Part shown: positions 54,801 to 63,029 of the stretch, piece by piece
How positions within the stretch are numbered: position 1 is the stretch's first letter
How the letters are laid out: each line of letters starts with the position of its first letter
NCBI RefSeq assembly: GCF_014217335.1
Contig: NZ_CP060092.1
Coordinates: forward strand, 3,675,501 to 3,739,500
Reading direction: 5' to 3'
DNA from: Teredinibacter purpureus
GTDB taxonomy: Bacteria > Pseudomonadota > Gammaproteobacteria > Pseudomonadales > Cellvibrionaceae
DNA: 64,000 nucleotides
Notes under the pieces: model-generated
Told to the model about the DNA's origin: nothing
What the model saw: only the letters and a program-made list of their open reading frames with translations
Databases searched by the model: none
Made by a program: the position numbers and the translations under genes

Positions 54801-55040
54801 TCATTCCCAACCACGACGTTGATATGACTCTTTGTCTTGATCGGGATAATCAGATTTGTATTCGCCCCACTTCATATATTTGTAGTATTTAGTCATTGCG
54901 TCAAAATGAGAGTCAGCCTCACAAACCCAAACAAGTGTTGCATCTTCATCCAATAATTTTCTTGCTCCATCCCCATGAACACCTGCCAGACAAAACGTCT
55001 GTGATCCCTCATCTTCTTCAACCCAGAGTTCATGCTTCAT
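54801..55040 (-). CDS. Small acidic protein of a two-gene cassette, copy 2
   Basis: Identical to the 79-residue protein at 43797-44036. Here the attC to its right is different, and this supports the start at 55040 because homology between the copies ends at the cassette boundary. Confidence 0.65.
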   Translation of the reverse strand: MKHELWVEEDEGSQTFCLAGVHGDGARKLLDEDATLVWVCEADSHFDAMTKYYKYMKWGEYKSDYPDQDKESYQRRGWE

Positions 55041-55054
55041 AATTTGGTGACACT

Positions 55055-55117
55055 TAACGCCGGTGTAATTTGCCGAGTGAAGCGAAGCGTAACGAGGTCA
55101 AATTGACACCCTTGTTA
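55055..55117 (-). other. Short attC site (63 bp)
   Basis: TAACGCCGGTGTAATTTGCCG to CCCTTGTTAC. Arms GGTGTAATTTGCC / GAGGTCAAATTGACACC pair. Confidence 0.88.
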
Positions 55118-55547
55118 CGTTTTTTAACCTACTCTCCACAAACCAAAAGAATAAAATTGCTAATAAATAGGGAAGAGAGATTTCTCCAATACCCATTTGG
55201 AAACTATGCTGAAATCCGTATTCATCTAGGATATTCATCGTGTGCCAAAAGCCTAGAAGTACTACCACAACAGCCCAAAACATAGCCGAAAAATTAATTC
55301 CATATTTTTGAGACTTTCTTAATAACTTTGTGATTATAATTGGTGTTAACAAAATAACAAATGAAACCCAAAATGCGATTAGAGCCTGAACAAATAGTTG
55401 CAGCCCAGTAGAGCACCCTATCGGGCTATCATTTGGTTCCAAAGTGTCAAAGCATGCCTCATCACCGCCAAATAGAGTATGAACCAAATACCATACAGAA
55501 CTAGCAATCAATACCATTCCAGCATATAGAATTAAATTCCGTAGCAC
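55098..55547 (-). CDS. Multi-pass membrane protein (cassette gene)
   Basis: The 149-residue protein has four membrane segments (about 5-22, 52-72, 84-102 and 122-140) and a short extracytoplasmic loop with two Cys (DEACFDTLEP, then IGCSTG). The last few residues run into the attC. Not recognised. Confidence 0.62.
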   Translation of the reverse strand: MLRNLILYAGMVLIASSVWYLVHTLFGGDEACFDTLEPNDSPIGCSTGLQLFVQALIAFWVSFVILLTPIIITKLLRKSQKYGINFSAMFWAVVVVLLGFWHTMNILDEYGFQHSFQMGIGEISLPYLLAILFFWFVESRLKNVTRVSI

Positions 55548-55565
55548 TGAGCCTCCCTAGAAACG

Positions 55566-55673
55566 TAACGCCTTTGTCATTTGCGTTTTGGTTGTAGTGG
55601 AGTTTTGGGGTAAAGTGGCGAAGCCACCCCAAAACGGAGCGTAGACCAAAACGTCAAATGGACAAACTTGTTA
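55566..55673 (-). other. attC site
   Basis: TAACGCCTTTGTCATTTGCG to ACTTGTTAAG with an inner palindrome TTTTGGGGTA / ACCCCAAAA, related to those at 40489 and 59160. Confidence 0.9.
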
Positions 55674-56115
55674 AGGCTTTGTATACAATAATATTCCAAA
55701 AATTAAAAAACAATATGTTGGCTATATGGAAGCTTCGAATGCCAACTAAAATGCTAGATATTTTTGGTGAATTTCCATTTACGTAAACTTTCACCGCTGG
55801 ATATTCAGATATAGCTTCACTATAAGCCTTAGATACAAGCGACCGAATATTCCACGACGAAAACCCGAAGGCAATTCGTTTTCCGTTATATCTGCGACCT
55901 CGATATTCATAAGCATATTCGACTTTAGCTTTATACATAGAATCACCGTCACTATCTCTACTCTCGTCCATTTCATGAGAGGTGATTTTTCCAGTAACAG
56001 GAACCCAACCACATGAGATTTTTGCCATTATGGTTGCGTAAGCTGAATATAAAGCACCGCCGATTCCAATGACGACGAATAATGCTTTAATTAGAAATTC
56101 GAATTCTTCGGGCAT
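55654..56115 (-). CDS. DUF3592-like membrane protein (cassette gene)
   Basis: The 153-residue protein has the DUF3592 layout: an N-terminal membrane helix (FLIKALFVVIGIGGALYSAY), a beta domain starting WVPVTGKITSHEMDES with VEYAYEYRGRRYNGKRIAFG, and VKVYVNGNSPKISSILVG before a second hydrophobic stretch. Function unknown. The true start is ATG 56115, since the longer frame crosses an attC. Confidence 0.75.
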   Translation of the reverse strand: MPEEFEFLIKALFVVIGIGGALYSAYATIMAKISCGWVPVTGKITSHEMDESRDSDGDSMYKAKVEYAYEYRGRRYNGKRIAFGFSSWNIRSLVSKAYSEAISEYPAVKVYVNGNSPKISSILVGIRSFHIANILFFNFWNIIVYKALTSLSI

Positions 56116-56123
56116 GTGGGCCT

Positions 56124-56236
56124 TAACGCCGAGCTCACCGGCGCATATTGCGGAGAGCGTTTTTATGTAAAATGGAGCACCGCGACATACATAAAAACGA
56201 GCGTAGCAATATGCGTCCGAGTGCAGCGTTTTGTTA
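56124..56236 (-). other. attC site, recurrent 113-bp type
   Basis: Same type as at 39994, followed again by the cassette without a clear gene. Confidence 0.9.
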
Positions 56237-56590
56237 TGGGCTGGGTGGCACTTATTCTCTACAGCGCTCGTTGTGGAGCAAACGCGGAACTTTAGCCTAT
56301 TAAAAACCCAACCCGTATAAACTACTATTCTTACAATTCGCACTTTCTTGATGGAGCCTTGAAGATGCGAACCACCCATTTTCTATTTCGCAGTGGAATC
56401 CCAAACGGTGAGCCAAAGAACGAACAGTTTTAGACTCACCTTGTTCCAATACTTTTTATTGTAACCACTTCACTACATTCTTGTGCCGAGTGAAACTATT
56501 TATTCTTTCTCCACGATTGCACTTACTAAACTGCGAACTCTCAATTTAATAAAAATTCTGGAACGACAACTAAATCATTTAAACCCGCCA
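56237..56590. repeat. Cassette without a clear gene, copy 4 of 4
   Basis: Near-identical to the sequence at 43064-43417. Confidence 0.7.
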
Positions 56591-56645
56591 TAACGCTCAA
56601 AGCAGAGGCGAGCCGTCAGGCGAGTCCTGCTGGCTTTGTTTGTTA
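56591..56645 (-). other. Short attC site (55 bp)
   Basis: TAACGCTCAAAGCAGAGGCG to GCTTTGTTTGTTAAG. Arms CAAAGCAGAGGCGAG / GCGAGTCCTGCTGGCTTTG pair. Confidence 0.87.
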
Positions 56646-57313
56646 AGCTTTTCTAGGTGTAACGAAAACACCCTGTATCCAAATATAGTAATTAGACATC
56701 CCAACATATATTCAATAACGCCAATAACAACTGCGAAGATAGATCCAATAGCGCCTGTTGATTCTACTACCTTTTCTAATAGCCATACTGGTATCGATGT
56801 GGCTACCGCAATCAAGAGCACCCCTACTAAAAGCAGCCATTGATAATCTCTAGTTTGATGCCAGCTAGATTCAAACGCTTCCACTGGGCTTTGCTCATAA
56901 AGCAAACAGTAGAACTCAGAAAACATTATACGTGAAAATACGATTAATCCAGGAATTATAAGAAGAAAAAACCCTCCGCACATAGCTAGAGCACCCAAGA
57001 TATAAAGCCCAAACAAAGGTGCCCAATATTTAGCGCCAAGACGGTAGCAAACACCTCTCGGTAGAGCTTCTCCAGTTAATACCGAGGAGATATAAAATAT
57101 CATCGCAGCTTGGATAATTGGATAAAGAAATATAACAACGCCAAGCACAACCCAAGAAACTACCCCATCAGACGGAAGGTATTCTGATAACGCTGTACTA
57201 ATTATTGATACCGGAACTATTATGGGAAATAAAACTTTCCATAAGCCCCATATATTGGCCCGAAAGAATCTCCATGTATCATTTAGTAAATTCGGTAGTT
57301 CGTTCATACTCAT
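56597..57313 (-). CDS. YciC-like multi-pass membrane protein (cassette gene)
   Basis: The 238-residue protein has about five or six membrane segments and resembles YciC/UPF0259 or related glycerophosphoryl-diesterase membrane-domain proteins: LLNDTWRFFRANIWGLWKVL at the start, GGFFLLIIPGLIVFSRIMFSE in the middle and EAFESSWHQTRDYQW. The function is unknown. The C-terminal SPDGSPLL is encoded by the attC. Confidence 0.68.
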   Translation of the reverse strand: MSMNELPNLLNDTWRFFRANIWGLWKVLFPIIVPVSIISTALSEYLPSDGVVSWVVLGVVIFLYPIIQAAMIFYISSVLTGEALPRGVCYRLGAKYWAPLFGLYILGALAMCGGFFLLIIPGLIVFSRIMFSEFYCLLYEQSPVEAFESSWHQTRDYQWLLLVGVLLIAVATSIPVWLLEKVVESTGAIGSIFAVVIGVIEYMLGCLITIFGYRVFSLHLEKLNKQSQQDSPDGSPLL

Positions 57314-57320
57314 TAGAGCT

Positions 57321-57445
57321 TAACGCTGCCATCAGCGGCAGACTAGTTGTTGATTGTTTTGTGTAAAAATGGCGTAGCCATGCACAAAACGAGCAACGAC
57401 TAGGCTGTCCAAGCCACGCAGTGGCTGTGCTGCATGGCCTTGTTA
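57321..57445 (-). other. attC site (125 bp)
   Basis: TAACGCTGCCATCAGCGGC to GCCTTGTTAG, with arms GGCAGACTAGTTG / CGACTAGGCTGTCC and inner TTGTTTTGTG. Confidence 0.88.
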
Positions 57446-57453
57446 GATGATTC

Positions 57454-57918
57454 TTAACCACCGATTATAAGGCGAGAGTACTCTCCGTCATTTAAAGAGA
57501 CAACTTTCTCAGTGTGCTCGGGAGACCAAACTAGATATAGCTGCCCGTAATATCTTTCCCAACGGAAAGGAATTCCAGCCTTTTCAAAACTTTCTGCGAT
57601 TGGGTGCAAATGCTTTTCAGGTGAAATACTAATTGACCTTCCTCGTGGAGGAATATTACCAACCACGGATTCCTTAATAGCTTGAACTTGAGAATCAACA
57701 GCCTTAGACCAGAAAACAAACTCCTTTCCACCATCCATTAACTTGGTTGAAAATTCGATATTGCTATTCTCGAGTTCCGTCTTAAATTCATTACGGAGAT
57801 TTTCGTCTGCGATATGTGTATTTGGGGAGGACTTAAAAATATATCCATCACCGTCGATATCACACGACACCAGAAATAGCGCCATGAAGGTAGCCGTAAT
57901 GATTCGATATATATTCAT
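57454..57918 (-). CDS. Predicted lipoprotein (cassette gene)
   Basis: The 154-residue product starts with a lipoprotein signal (IITATFMALFLVSC) with lipobox LVSC. The mature part contains a DIDGDGYIF stretch that looks like a single calcium loop, and an alpha/beta domain. I start it at ATG 57918; the frame from 57933 adds MRTRP at the cassette boundary. Not recognised. Confidence 0.66.
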   Translation of the reverse strand: MNIYRIITATFMALFLVSCDIDGDGYIFKSSPNTHIADENLRNEFKTELENSNIEFSTKLMDGGKEFVFWSKAVDSQVQAIKESVVGNIPPRGRSISISPEKHLHPIAESFEKAGIPFRWERYYGQLYLVWSPEHTEKVVSLNDGEYSRLIIGG

Positions 57919-57934
57919 TGGACGTGTTCTCATC

Positions 57935-58042
57935 TAACGCCGCAATAATTTGCCGCCGAAGCGGAGTAGTTTTTTGTGTAGAATAGCGAAGCTATACACA
58001 AAAAAGTGCGGAGCTTTGGCGGTCAAATTGATTGCCTTGTTA
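57935..58042 (-). other. attC site
   Basis: Same as the site at 44547. Confidence 0.9.
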
Positions 58043-58056
58043 ACTCGGGCACCCTA

Positions 58057-58434
58057 TTAATGGGACACATTTTCAGCTATCGAATTTTCGACATTAAGTC
58101 TGGCGTCGCAGCCAAAAATGAATTCACCGTCTCTCTCTGTAACCCAATGATTGCCAACTCCCCTAGGGTCCGATGCAAATTTCGCCTTCTTTCTCTTTAT
58201 GAGGCGCTTAACTTCTACCAACCCGACCTTTGGCCCCAATTTCATTTGTTCGAGAAGCATGCTCTCATATTTATTGCAATTTTCCCACGAATCCATAACT
58301 ACAGAATTCCAAGCAGTCACAACTATTTTCATAGCTGCTTCTAGCTCCTCTTTAGAGTGATCGCGAGGCAAGCTCAATATAAGCGATTTCCCAAACTCTA
58401 AAATAGTATGCGATATTTTCGTTGTTGGTATCAT
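58057..58434 (-). CDS. Hypothetical protein of a duplicated cassette, copy 2
   Basis: Copy of the 125-residue gene at 44669-45046 with a single residue change near position 116. Confidence 0.65.
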   Translation of the reverse strand: MIPTTKISHTILEFGKSLILSLPRDHSKEELEAAMKIVVTAWNSVVMDSWENCNKYESMLLEQMKLGPKVGLVEVKRLIKRKKAKFASDPRGVGNHWVTERDGEFIFGCDARLNVENSIAENVSH

Positions 58435-58464
58435 AGCTTCAAATGTTCTGGTTCAAGATAGAGT

Positions 58465-58545
58465 TAACGCCTCAATAATGGGCCGGAAAACCGCGCAGCG
58501 GTTTGGAGGTCCAGCCCCGCAGGGGCGACATTGATTGACTTGTTA
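58465..58545 (-). other. attC site (81 bp)
   Basis: TAACGCCTCAATAATGGGCCGG to GACTTGTTAC. Arms TCAATAATGGGCCGG / GGTCCAGCC...ATTGATTGA pair. Confidence 0.85.
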
Positions 58546-58550
58546 CGTTT

Positions 58551-59129
58551 TTATACTGCATTGCGAAAAACATACCCCGACTCAGAAAACGAAACCAATT
58601 TTCTATGGATTTCGTATATTTCATCTACGATTGGCTGTAGCTCAAAGCGATGTCCCAGAACTTCAAATACTCCAATTCTATTGTAGAAAGCACGAAATAC
58701 ATGCAGTGGGACACCTTGAGTGTCTTGCTCCTCGCCCACATAGTTTGGCAAGATAGTACCTACAACTGGCTTGCTAACAAAAACATCTAGGTTTTCATCA
58801 AAGTGCTCAATTAGATTTCTTAAGTCACGATTCTTTATCGCGCTTTCTTCAGATATGCCAAATACACGACGAAGATACTGAGAACGTTGTTTGTGGATTT
58901 TTTCTTTCTTTTTAACAGCCCAAAAGTAGCGAGACAAAGCGGCAGCCTGAGTTACGATATTTTGGACCCAATCTAATATTTCTTCATGTTGTAAATCTGA
59001 CAAATCCTCGTTTGGATTGAAAATTATTGCCAATTTCTCAGTAGAATCAATCGCAGAGGAAGTAATAGATAACATGCTTTCTATATAAAATGCTTGGCAA
59101 GGAGGCCATGTTTCTACGTTTTGTTCCAA
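58551..59129 (-). CDS. HEPN-like protein (cassette gene)
   Basis: The 192-residue helical protein contains RDLRNLIEHFDENLD, which resembles the Arg-x4-6-His motif of HEPN domains found in RNases of defence and toxin systems and in some non-catalytic proteins. A helical SRYFWAVKKKEKIHKQRSQYL precedes it. No partner nucleotidyltransferase is adjacent. The start is unsure: TTG 59129 has GGAG upstream, while the ATG at 59180 is inside the attC. Activity is not implied. Confidence 0.5.
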   Translation of the reverse strand: MEQNVETWPPCQAFYIESMLSITSSAIDSTEKLAIIFNPNEDLSDLQHEEILDWVQNIVTQAAALSRYFWAVKKKEKIHKQRSQYLRRVFGISEESAIKNRDLRNLIEHFDENLDVFVSKPVVGTILPNYVGEEQDTQGVPLHVFRAFYNRIGVFEVLGHRFELQPIVDEIYEIHRKLVSFSESGYVFRNAV

Positions 59130-59159
59130 TTCTATTACTCCATACTTTGCCAAGACACG

Positions 59160-59267
59160 TAACGCCGCTATGTGGGGCATTTATTGTGGAGTGGAGTTTT
59201 GGGGTAAAGTGGCGTAGCCACCCCAAAACGGAGCGTAGCAATAAATGTCCCTACGATAGCTTTGTTA
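59160..59267 (-). other. attC site
   Basis: TAACGCCGCTATGTGGGGC to GCTTTGTTATG. Inner palindrome TTTTGGGGTA / ACCCCAAAA. Confidence 0.9.
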
Positions 59268-59350
59268 TGCGACTTTCTATATATACAAAACACCCCGTTC
59301 ACCACACACAACAAAGCCATAAATTTAGTAAAAATAGCTTTGATTTAGAC

Positions 59351-59596
59351 TTAAAACCCAAAGCCACTACCAACAACCATTGAGATTAACCTAGCTTTAC
59401 ATCTGAGCCAAGTACCCGTCGAAAATAGAGTTACAACTACGAATACAAGAAAAACCAAAAAACTATAAACGTGAAGACTAGAATACTGGTAGCGTTTTGA
59501 CGCTGTTGTGCTGATTGCTAAAGTAAACGGAGGATGCACGTAAACTCTTCGAAACCAGATGAGACTTTTACAGTAAACAACACCAATGAATTCCAA
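59351..59596 (-). CDS. Possible small membrane protein (cassette gene)
   Basis: An 81-codon frame from TTG 59596 has one hydrophobic segment (YSFLVFLVFVVVTLFSTG, about 44-61). The ribosome-binding site is weak and the product is not recognised. The cassette may instead be non-coding. Confidence 0.3.
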   Translation of the reverse strand: MEFIGVVYCKSLIWFRRVYVHPPFTLAISTTASKRYQYSSLHVYSFLVFLVFVVVTLFSTGTWLRCKARLISMVVGSGFGF

Positions 59597-59624
59597 GCCC
59601 TACTCTACCAGCCGTTAAGACGCA

Positions 59625-59679
59625 TAACGCCTTTAGCATGTGCGCCCGCCTTTTGGGCGTCGCATGGCTAAACTTGTTA
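59625..59679 (-). other. Short attC site (55 bp)
   Basis: Same as the sites at 52092 and 52412. Confidence 0.9.
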
Positions 59680-59712
59680 AGGGCAGCACTGTATTAGCTA
59701 ATTGTGCTGGAC

Positions 59713-59934
59713 TTAGCCCGGCACAAACAAATGCGAAGCACTGCCCTTGATTATTAGTTGACGACAAAACGGAACACAGGGAACGGATGGATTGAGATGG
59801 ATACAACACGCTAAACCCTCCATTGGTGCCACGTTGACGCGGTCTTTATTACAAGCCACTTTACCGGTTAAACACACGGACTGAAAGAGGCGGACGATCA
59901 CTGCTAACTCGTTGGTGGAAAACCCTAAAACCAC
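59713..59934 (-). CDS. Hypothetical 73-residue cassette protein, copy 3 of 3
   Basis: Protein identical to the copies at 52180 and 52500, with the same GTG start and AAAGG site. Confidence 0.45.
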   Translation of the reverse strand: MVLGFSTNELAVIVRLFQSVCLTGKVACNKDRVNVAPMEGLACCIHLNPSVPCVPFCRQLIIKGSASHLFVPG

Positions 59935-59944
59935 GAACAGCCTT

Positions 59945-59995
59945 TAACGCCCAAAGCAGCCGCGCGCTTTTTGCGTCGGCTGACTTTGTTTGTTA
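59945..59995 (-). other. Short attC site (51 bp)
   Basis: TAACGCCCAAAGCAGCCGCG to GCTGACTTTGTTTGTTAGG with arms CAAAGCAGCCG / CGGCTGACTTTG. Confidence 0.87.
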
Positions 59996-60550
59996 GGGCT
60001 GACCTTGAATAAACATACTGAAGCTATCAGTAAATAAATTGAGACGAGTAACCGTGGCCTTGTTCTCACCTGCTTGCTCCACCAGCCAAGCGGTAGTTTC
60101 ATCACTAGCTCCAATAGGGTTATGTAAGTCTTCTACTGTTAACATCCGGGTCTCATACCTCGCACCTTCCGAAGAAATTAAAACCAAAGCTATTTTGTGT
60201 GCTTTTGCGTACTCTAACGCGCCGGATTGAAACCCAGTGGTTGAGCACAATATAGCCTTTTGCGCCCCTAGGGACTGTAATTTCCCATGTAATTCTTGTA
60301 CATATGATCTTTCAATTTTTCGTCCGTGTTTCTTACATTCTACAAGAACTTTAAACTCCGCATCTTCAAATGCATTGAATGTAGCAAGCACATCTATTTG
60401 GTAAGTACCATCGTGCGCCGAAATTTTTTGATCATGCAGGACTTCGATATTTTTGAGGTCTTTTCCACAAAAATTCACCCAGTTACAAACCGCAATTTCG
60501 AATTCTTTCGAGCTCATATTCGAATCAATATGTTTAAAAGGCGATATCAT
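59993..60550 (-). CDS. PD-(D/E)XK nuclease-like protein, Mrr type (cassette gene)
   Basis: The 185-residue protein resembles the catalytic domain of Mrr-like restriction enzymes. YQIDVLATF (about 51) supplies the Asp and FKVLVECKKHGRKIERSYVQEL (about 66) the E-x-K. LQSLGAQKAILCSTTGFQSGALEYAKAHKIALVLI follows, the usual end of this fold. All three catalytic positions are present. Mrr-like enzymes cut modified DNA, and small stand-alone forms also occur without known role. The start has AGGAAA upstream. Confidence 0.78.
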   Translation of the reverse strand: MISPFKHIDSNMSSKEFEIAVCNWVNFCGKDLKNIEVLHDQKISAHDGTYQIDVLATFNAFEDAEFKVLVECKKHGRKIERSYVQELHGKLQSLGAQKAILCSTTGFQSGALEYAKAHKIALVLISSEGARYETRMLTVEDLHNPIGASDETTAWLVEQAGENKATVTRLNLFTDSFSMFIQGQP

Positions 60551-60570
60551 TTTGATTTCCTAGCGAGCCC

Positions 60571-60654
60571 TAACGCCGCCAGCACGCGTGCCAATGAGTG
60601 ATGGCCTGTTTTTTAGGCCATTGCTTATTGGCATCGCCGTGGCTGGCCTTGTTA
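60571..60654 (-). other. attC site (84 bp)
   Basis: TAACGCCGCCAGCACGCG to GGCCTTGTTATAG. Arms GCCAATGAGTGATGGCC / GGCCATTGCTTATTGGC pair. IS30 copy 2 lies five bases beyond. Confidence 0.9.
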
Positions 60655-60659
60655 TAGCT

Positions 60660-61740
60660 GCCGAATTCGCAAAGTAAGTGCAACGCGCCTGCATCTTCCT
60701 TTATATAGGGTGAACTGGGATACTCATGGTTTTTCTCGACCGGCAAGAAGAGGGACCTCATGATGTACCACCAGCTCACCACTGATGAAAGATATACTAT
60801 AGCGGCCTATTTAAAGCAACGTAAATCTCAAGCCTATATTGCACGGGCCTTAGGCCGCGATCCTTGCACGATCTCCAGAGAGTTAAAACGAAATCGTCGC
60901 CCAGACGGTAAATACTGCGCAGCGCGAGCAGTAAAACGTACCTCTCGAATACGGAGGGAGTCTCGTCGTAAATGGCAATTCAATGATACCGAGCTTCAGA
61001 TGGTCATCGCCTTAATACGCCTCGATTGGAGCCCAGAACAAGTTTCCTTGTGGCTTAAGAAGTGCAATATATTATCGATCAGCCATTCGACCATTTATCG
61101 CTATATTTGGTACAACATGTTTTATTCAGGGGATCTCTATAAGCACTTACGTCAATCAAGCAAGAAACGCCGAAAAAGATATAGAAGCCCTGACTCTAGA
61201 GGCGTTTTAGCCAATAAGGCCCATATCTCTGAGCGACCTCTAGGGGCAGAAAATAAGAGCCGAATCGGTCATTTCGAAATTGATACCGTTCATGGTTCAC
61301 GCGATCAACATTCAATTGTCACGTTAGTTGATCGAAAAAGTAAATACACGATCATTGGCAAAATTAGGAACCGTACGACTGACGAGTTAAATCGAAAAGT
61401 TATTCAGCTAATCAAAAAACAGGTTAATCAGGTAAAAACAATTACCGCTGATAACGGTACCGAGTTTCATCAATACAAAAAAATTGAAGACGTCACTAAC
61501 TCAACATTTTACTTTGCCAACCCCTACCACTCATGGGAAAGAGGGTTAAACGAAAATACCAACGGTCTCATACGACAATATTTACCTAAAGGAGAATCAA
61601 TGAAGAGCATAACTCAAAAGGATTGCGATAAAATTGCAATGAAACTTAACCGACGACCTAGAAAATGTTTAAATATGGAAACACCGGAGGCAGTCTATGT
61701 TCGTTAATCACTTTCATTGCACTTCAGTTGATAACCTGGG
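60660..61740 (+). mobile_element. IS30-family element, copy 2
   Basis: 1081 bp, apparently identical to copy 1 at 45195, flanked by the 3-bp duplication GCT (60657-60659 and 61741-61743). Confidence 0.93.
60760..61707 (+). CDS. IS30 transposase, copy 2
   Basis: Protein identical to the transposase at 45295-46242, with an intact DDE core. Confidence 0.95.
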   Translation: MMYHQLTTDERYTIAAYLKQRKSQAYIARALGRDPCTISRELKRNRRPDGKYCAARAVKRTSRIRRESRRKWQFNDTELQMVIALIRLDWSPEQVSLWLKKCNILSISHSTIYRYIWYNMFYSGDLYKHLRQSSKKRRKRYRSPDSRGVLANKAHISERPLGAENKSRIGHFEIDTVHGSRDQHSIVTLVDRKSKYTIIGKIRNRTTDELNRKVIQLIKKQVNQVKTITADNGTEFHQYKKIEDVTNSTFYFANPYHSWERGLNENTNGLIRQYLPKGESMKSITQKDCDKIAMKLNRRPRKCLNMETPEAVYVR

Positions 61741-61744
61741 GCTT

Positions 61745-62017
61745 TTACATTGTAGCAACAGCATAAATATTAGCTCCTATTACTATTGCGGATATAATCG
61801 AGCTTGCCAACGCTAACCTTGGTGTTTTTGTAAAAAGAAACCCAGACAGCCAAATTGAACTTGAAAACATTATTATTGGCACTGCAAAGAAAACATTCTG
61901 TGCCAACGTGGCAGGTTGGTCAGCAGCACGCATACCAAATACGAGAGCCTGAAAAAGTAATGGCCAAGAAATTAGTGCAACTACAATATTTAACGATGCC
62001 AGTAATTTATATTTCAT
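61745..62017 (-). CDS. Small membrane protein (cassette gene)
   Basis: The 90-residue protein has three membrane segments (about 5-25, 40-60 and 66-87). Not recognised. IS30 copy 2 lies directly beyond its stop, separating it from its attC. Confidence 0.6.
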   Translation of the reverse strand: MKYKLLASLNIVVALISWPLLFQALVFGMRAADQPATLAQNVFFAVPIIMFSSSIWLSGFLFTKTPRLALASSIISAIVIGANIYAVATM

Positions 62018-62029
62018 ATTGTGTAGCTA

Positions 62030-62134
62030 TAACGCCGCCATAAATTGCGGCTTTGTAGTTGATTGTTTTGTGGCAGCGTAGCGTTAAGCCACAAAAAAAG
62101 CGACGGAAAAGCCGTCAATTTGATGGCCTTGTTA
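62030..62134 (-). other. attC site
   Basis: TAACGCCGCCATAAATTGCGGC to GGCCTTGTTAC. Arms CATAAATTGCGGCTTTGTAG / GAAAAGCCGTCAATTTGATGG pair. Confidence 0.88.
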
Positions 62135-62558
62135 CAAGCTGCCGTACTATGAGCCAAAAGACTAAGCCTGAAACTGCACCACAAAAGCCAAAACCCAGCA
62201 GAAACTTTAATTGGTACAAAAGGCCTGCTGTAGTGTAGCTGCCATTTTCAATGATTATTGTTTGCCCCACAACACTACGAGTCGTGCCGCCCGGAAAACT
62301 AAATAGTAGCCAAGGAGCGGCTGAAATTAATGCACCGCCTAAAGTTAAAGAACGAAAGTTAATACAACCTTTAGCTTTAAGAAGTAAATATATAGGTATA
62401 CCAACAATTGCGGAAATAACCCAACTTACAATAACTGCCCAAGCAGATATCCCACCAAAAATTTCACCAATACCGCCATATAGCACAACCCATATTAGTG
62501 CACCTATAGGCGGGGCTATTAAAAACCCACTGATTGGATACAACGATGCTCGATTCAT
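62115..62558 (-). CDS. Multi-pass membrane protein (cassette gene)
   Basis: The 147-residue protein has four predicted membrane segments (about 8-32, 38-60, 72-92 and 115-138). The C-terminal RQLVTRPSN runs into the attC. Not recognised. Confidence 0.62.
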   Translation of the reverse strand: MNRASLYPISGFLIAPPIGALIWVVLYGGIGEIFGGISAWAVIVSWVISAIVGIPIYLLLKAKGCINFRSLTLGGALISAAPWLLFSFPGGTTRSVVGQTIIIENGSYTTAGLLYQLKFLLGFGFCGAVSGLVFWLIVRQLVTRPSN

Positions 62559-62567
62559 TTTGCCTTG

Positions 62568-62633
62568 TAACGCCTTTATAACGGGCGCGCTGTAAGCGCG
62601 TCCAGCCGAAGGCGTTCGTTGATAAACTTGTTA
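62568..62633 (-). other. Short attC site (66 bp)
   Basis: TAACGCCTTTATAACGGGCGCG to AACTTGTTA with arms TTTATAACGGGCGCGC / GCGCGTCCAGCC...GATAAA, related to the site at 7719. Confidence 0.87.
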
Positions 62634-62642
62634 AATGTTGGG

Positions 62643-62909
62643 CTAGATGCAATCACTAAACACATAGCATGCCGTCCAAATTAATGAAAACCAACTGAAA
62701 GCAAAAGCTATGGCAAAATATACTATTACAAGCTCCCAGCTACTTTTATACTGCTTATATAAGAATGCCCCAAGTGACGATGACAAAAATAGAACTGCAT
62801 AGCTTATTGGAGCAGAGCTAATCCCCAAAAATTCACCAAGAGAGAAGATTAGGAAAACTGGCAATAAGGGTACTACAAATGCTCCTGCAATATATTGACG
62901 CCTACTCAA
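62643..62909 (-). CDS. Small membrane protein (cassette gene)
   Basis: The 88-residue protein has three hydrophobic segments. A TTG start at 62909 has AAGGAA at the right distance, while the ATG at 62942 lies inside the attC. Not recognised. Confidence 0.55.
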   Translation of the reverse strand: MSRRQYIAGAFVVPLLPVFLIFSLGEFLGISSAPISYAVLFLSSSLGAFLYKQYKSSWELVIVYFAIAFAFSWFSLIWTACYVFSDCI

Positions 62910-62930
62910 TGCTAATTCCTTGTGTACATT

Positions 62931-63029
62931 TAACGCCTGCATTTGCGGTTTGGGTGAAGTGGCGGCTGTTTTGCGTTTTTTTGCAAAACAGGTGGCAGTT
63001 TACCCAAATCCGGCAAGATGCACTTGTTA
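62931..63029 (-). other. attC site
   Basis: TAACGCCTGCATTTGCGG to GCACTTGTTATG with arms GCATTTGCGGTTTGGG / CCCAAATCCGGCAAGATGC and inner TTTTGC / GCAAAA. Confidence 0.88.
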
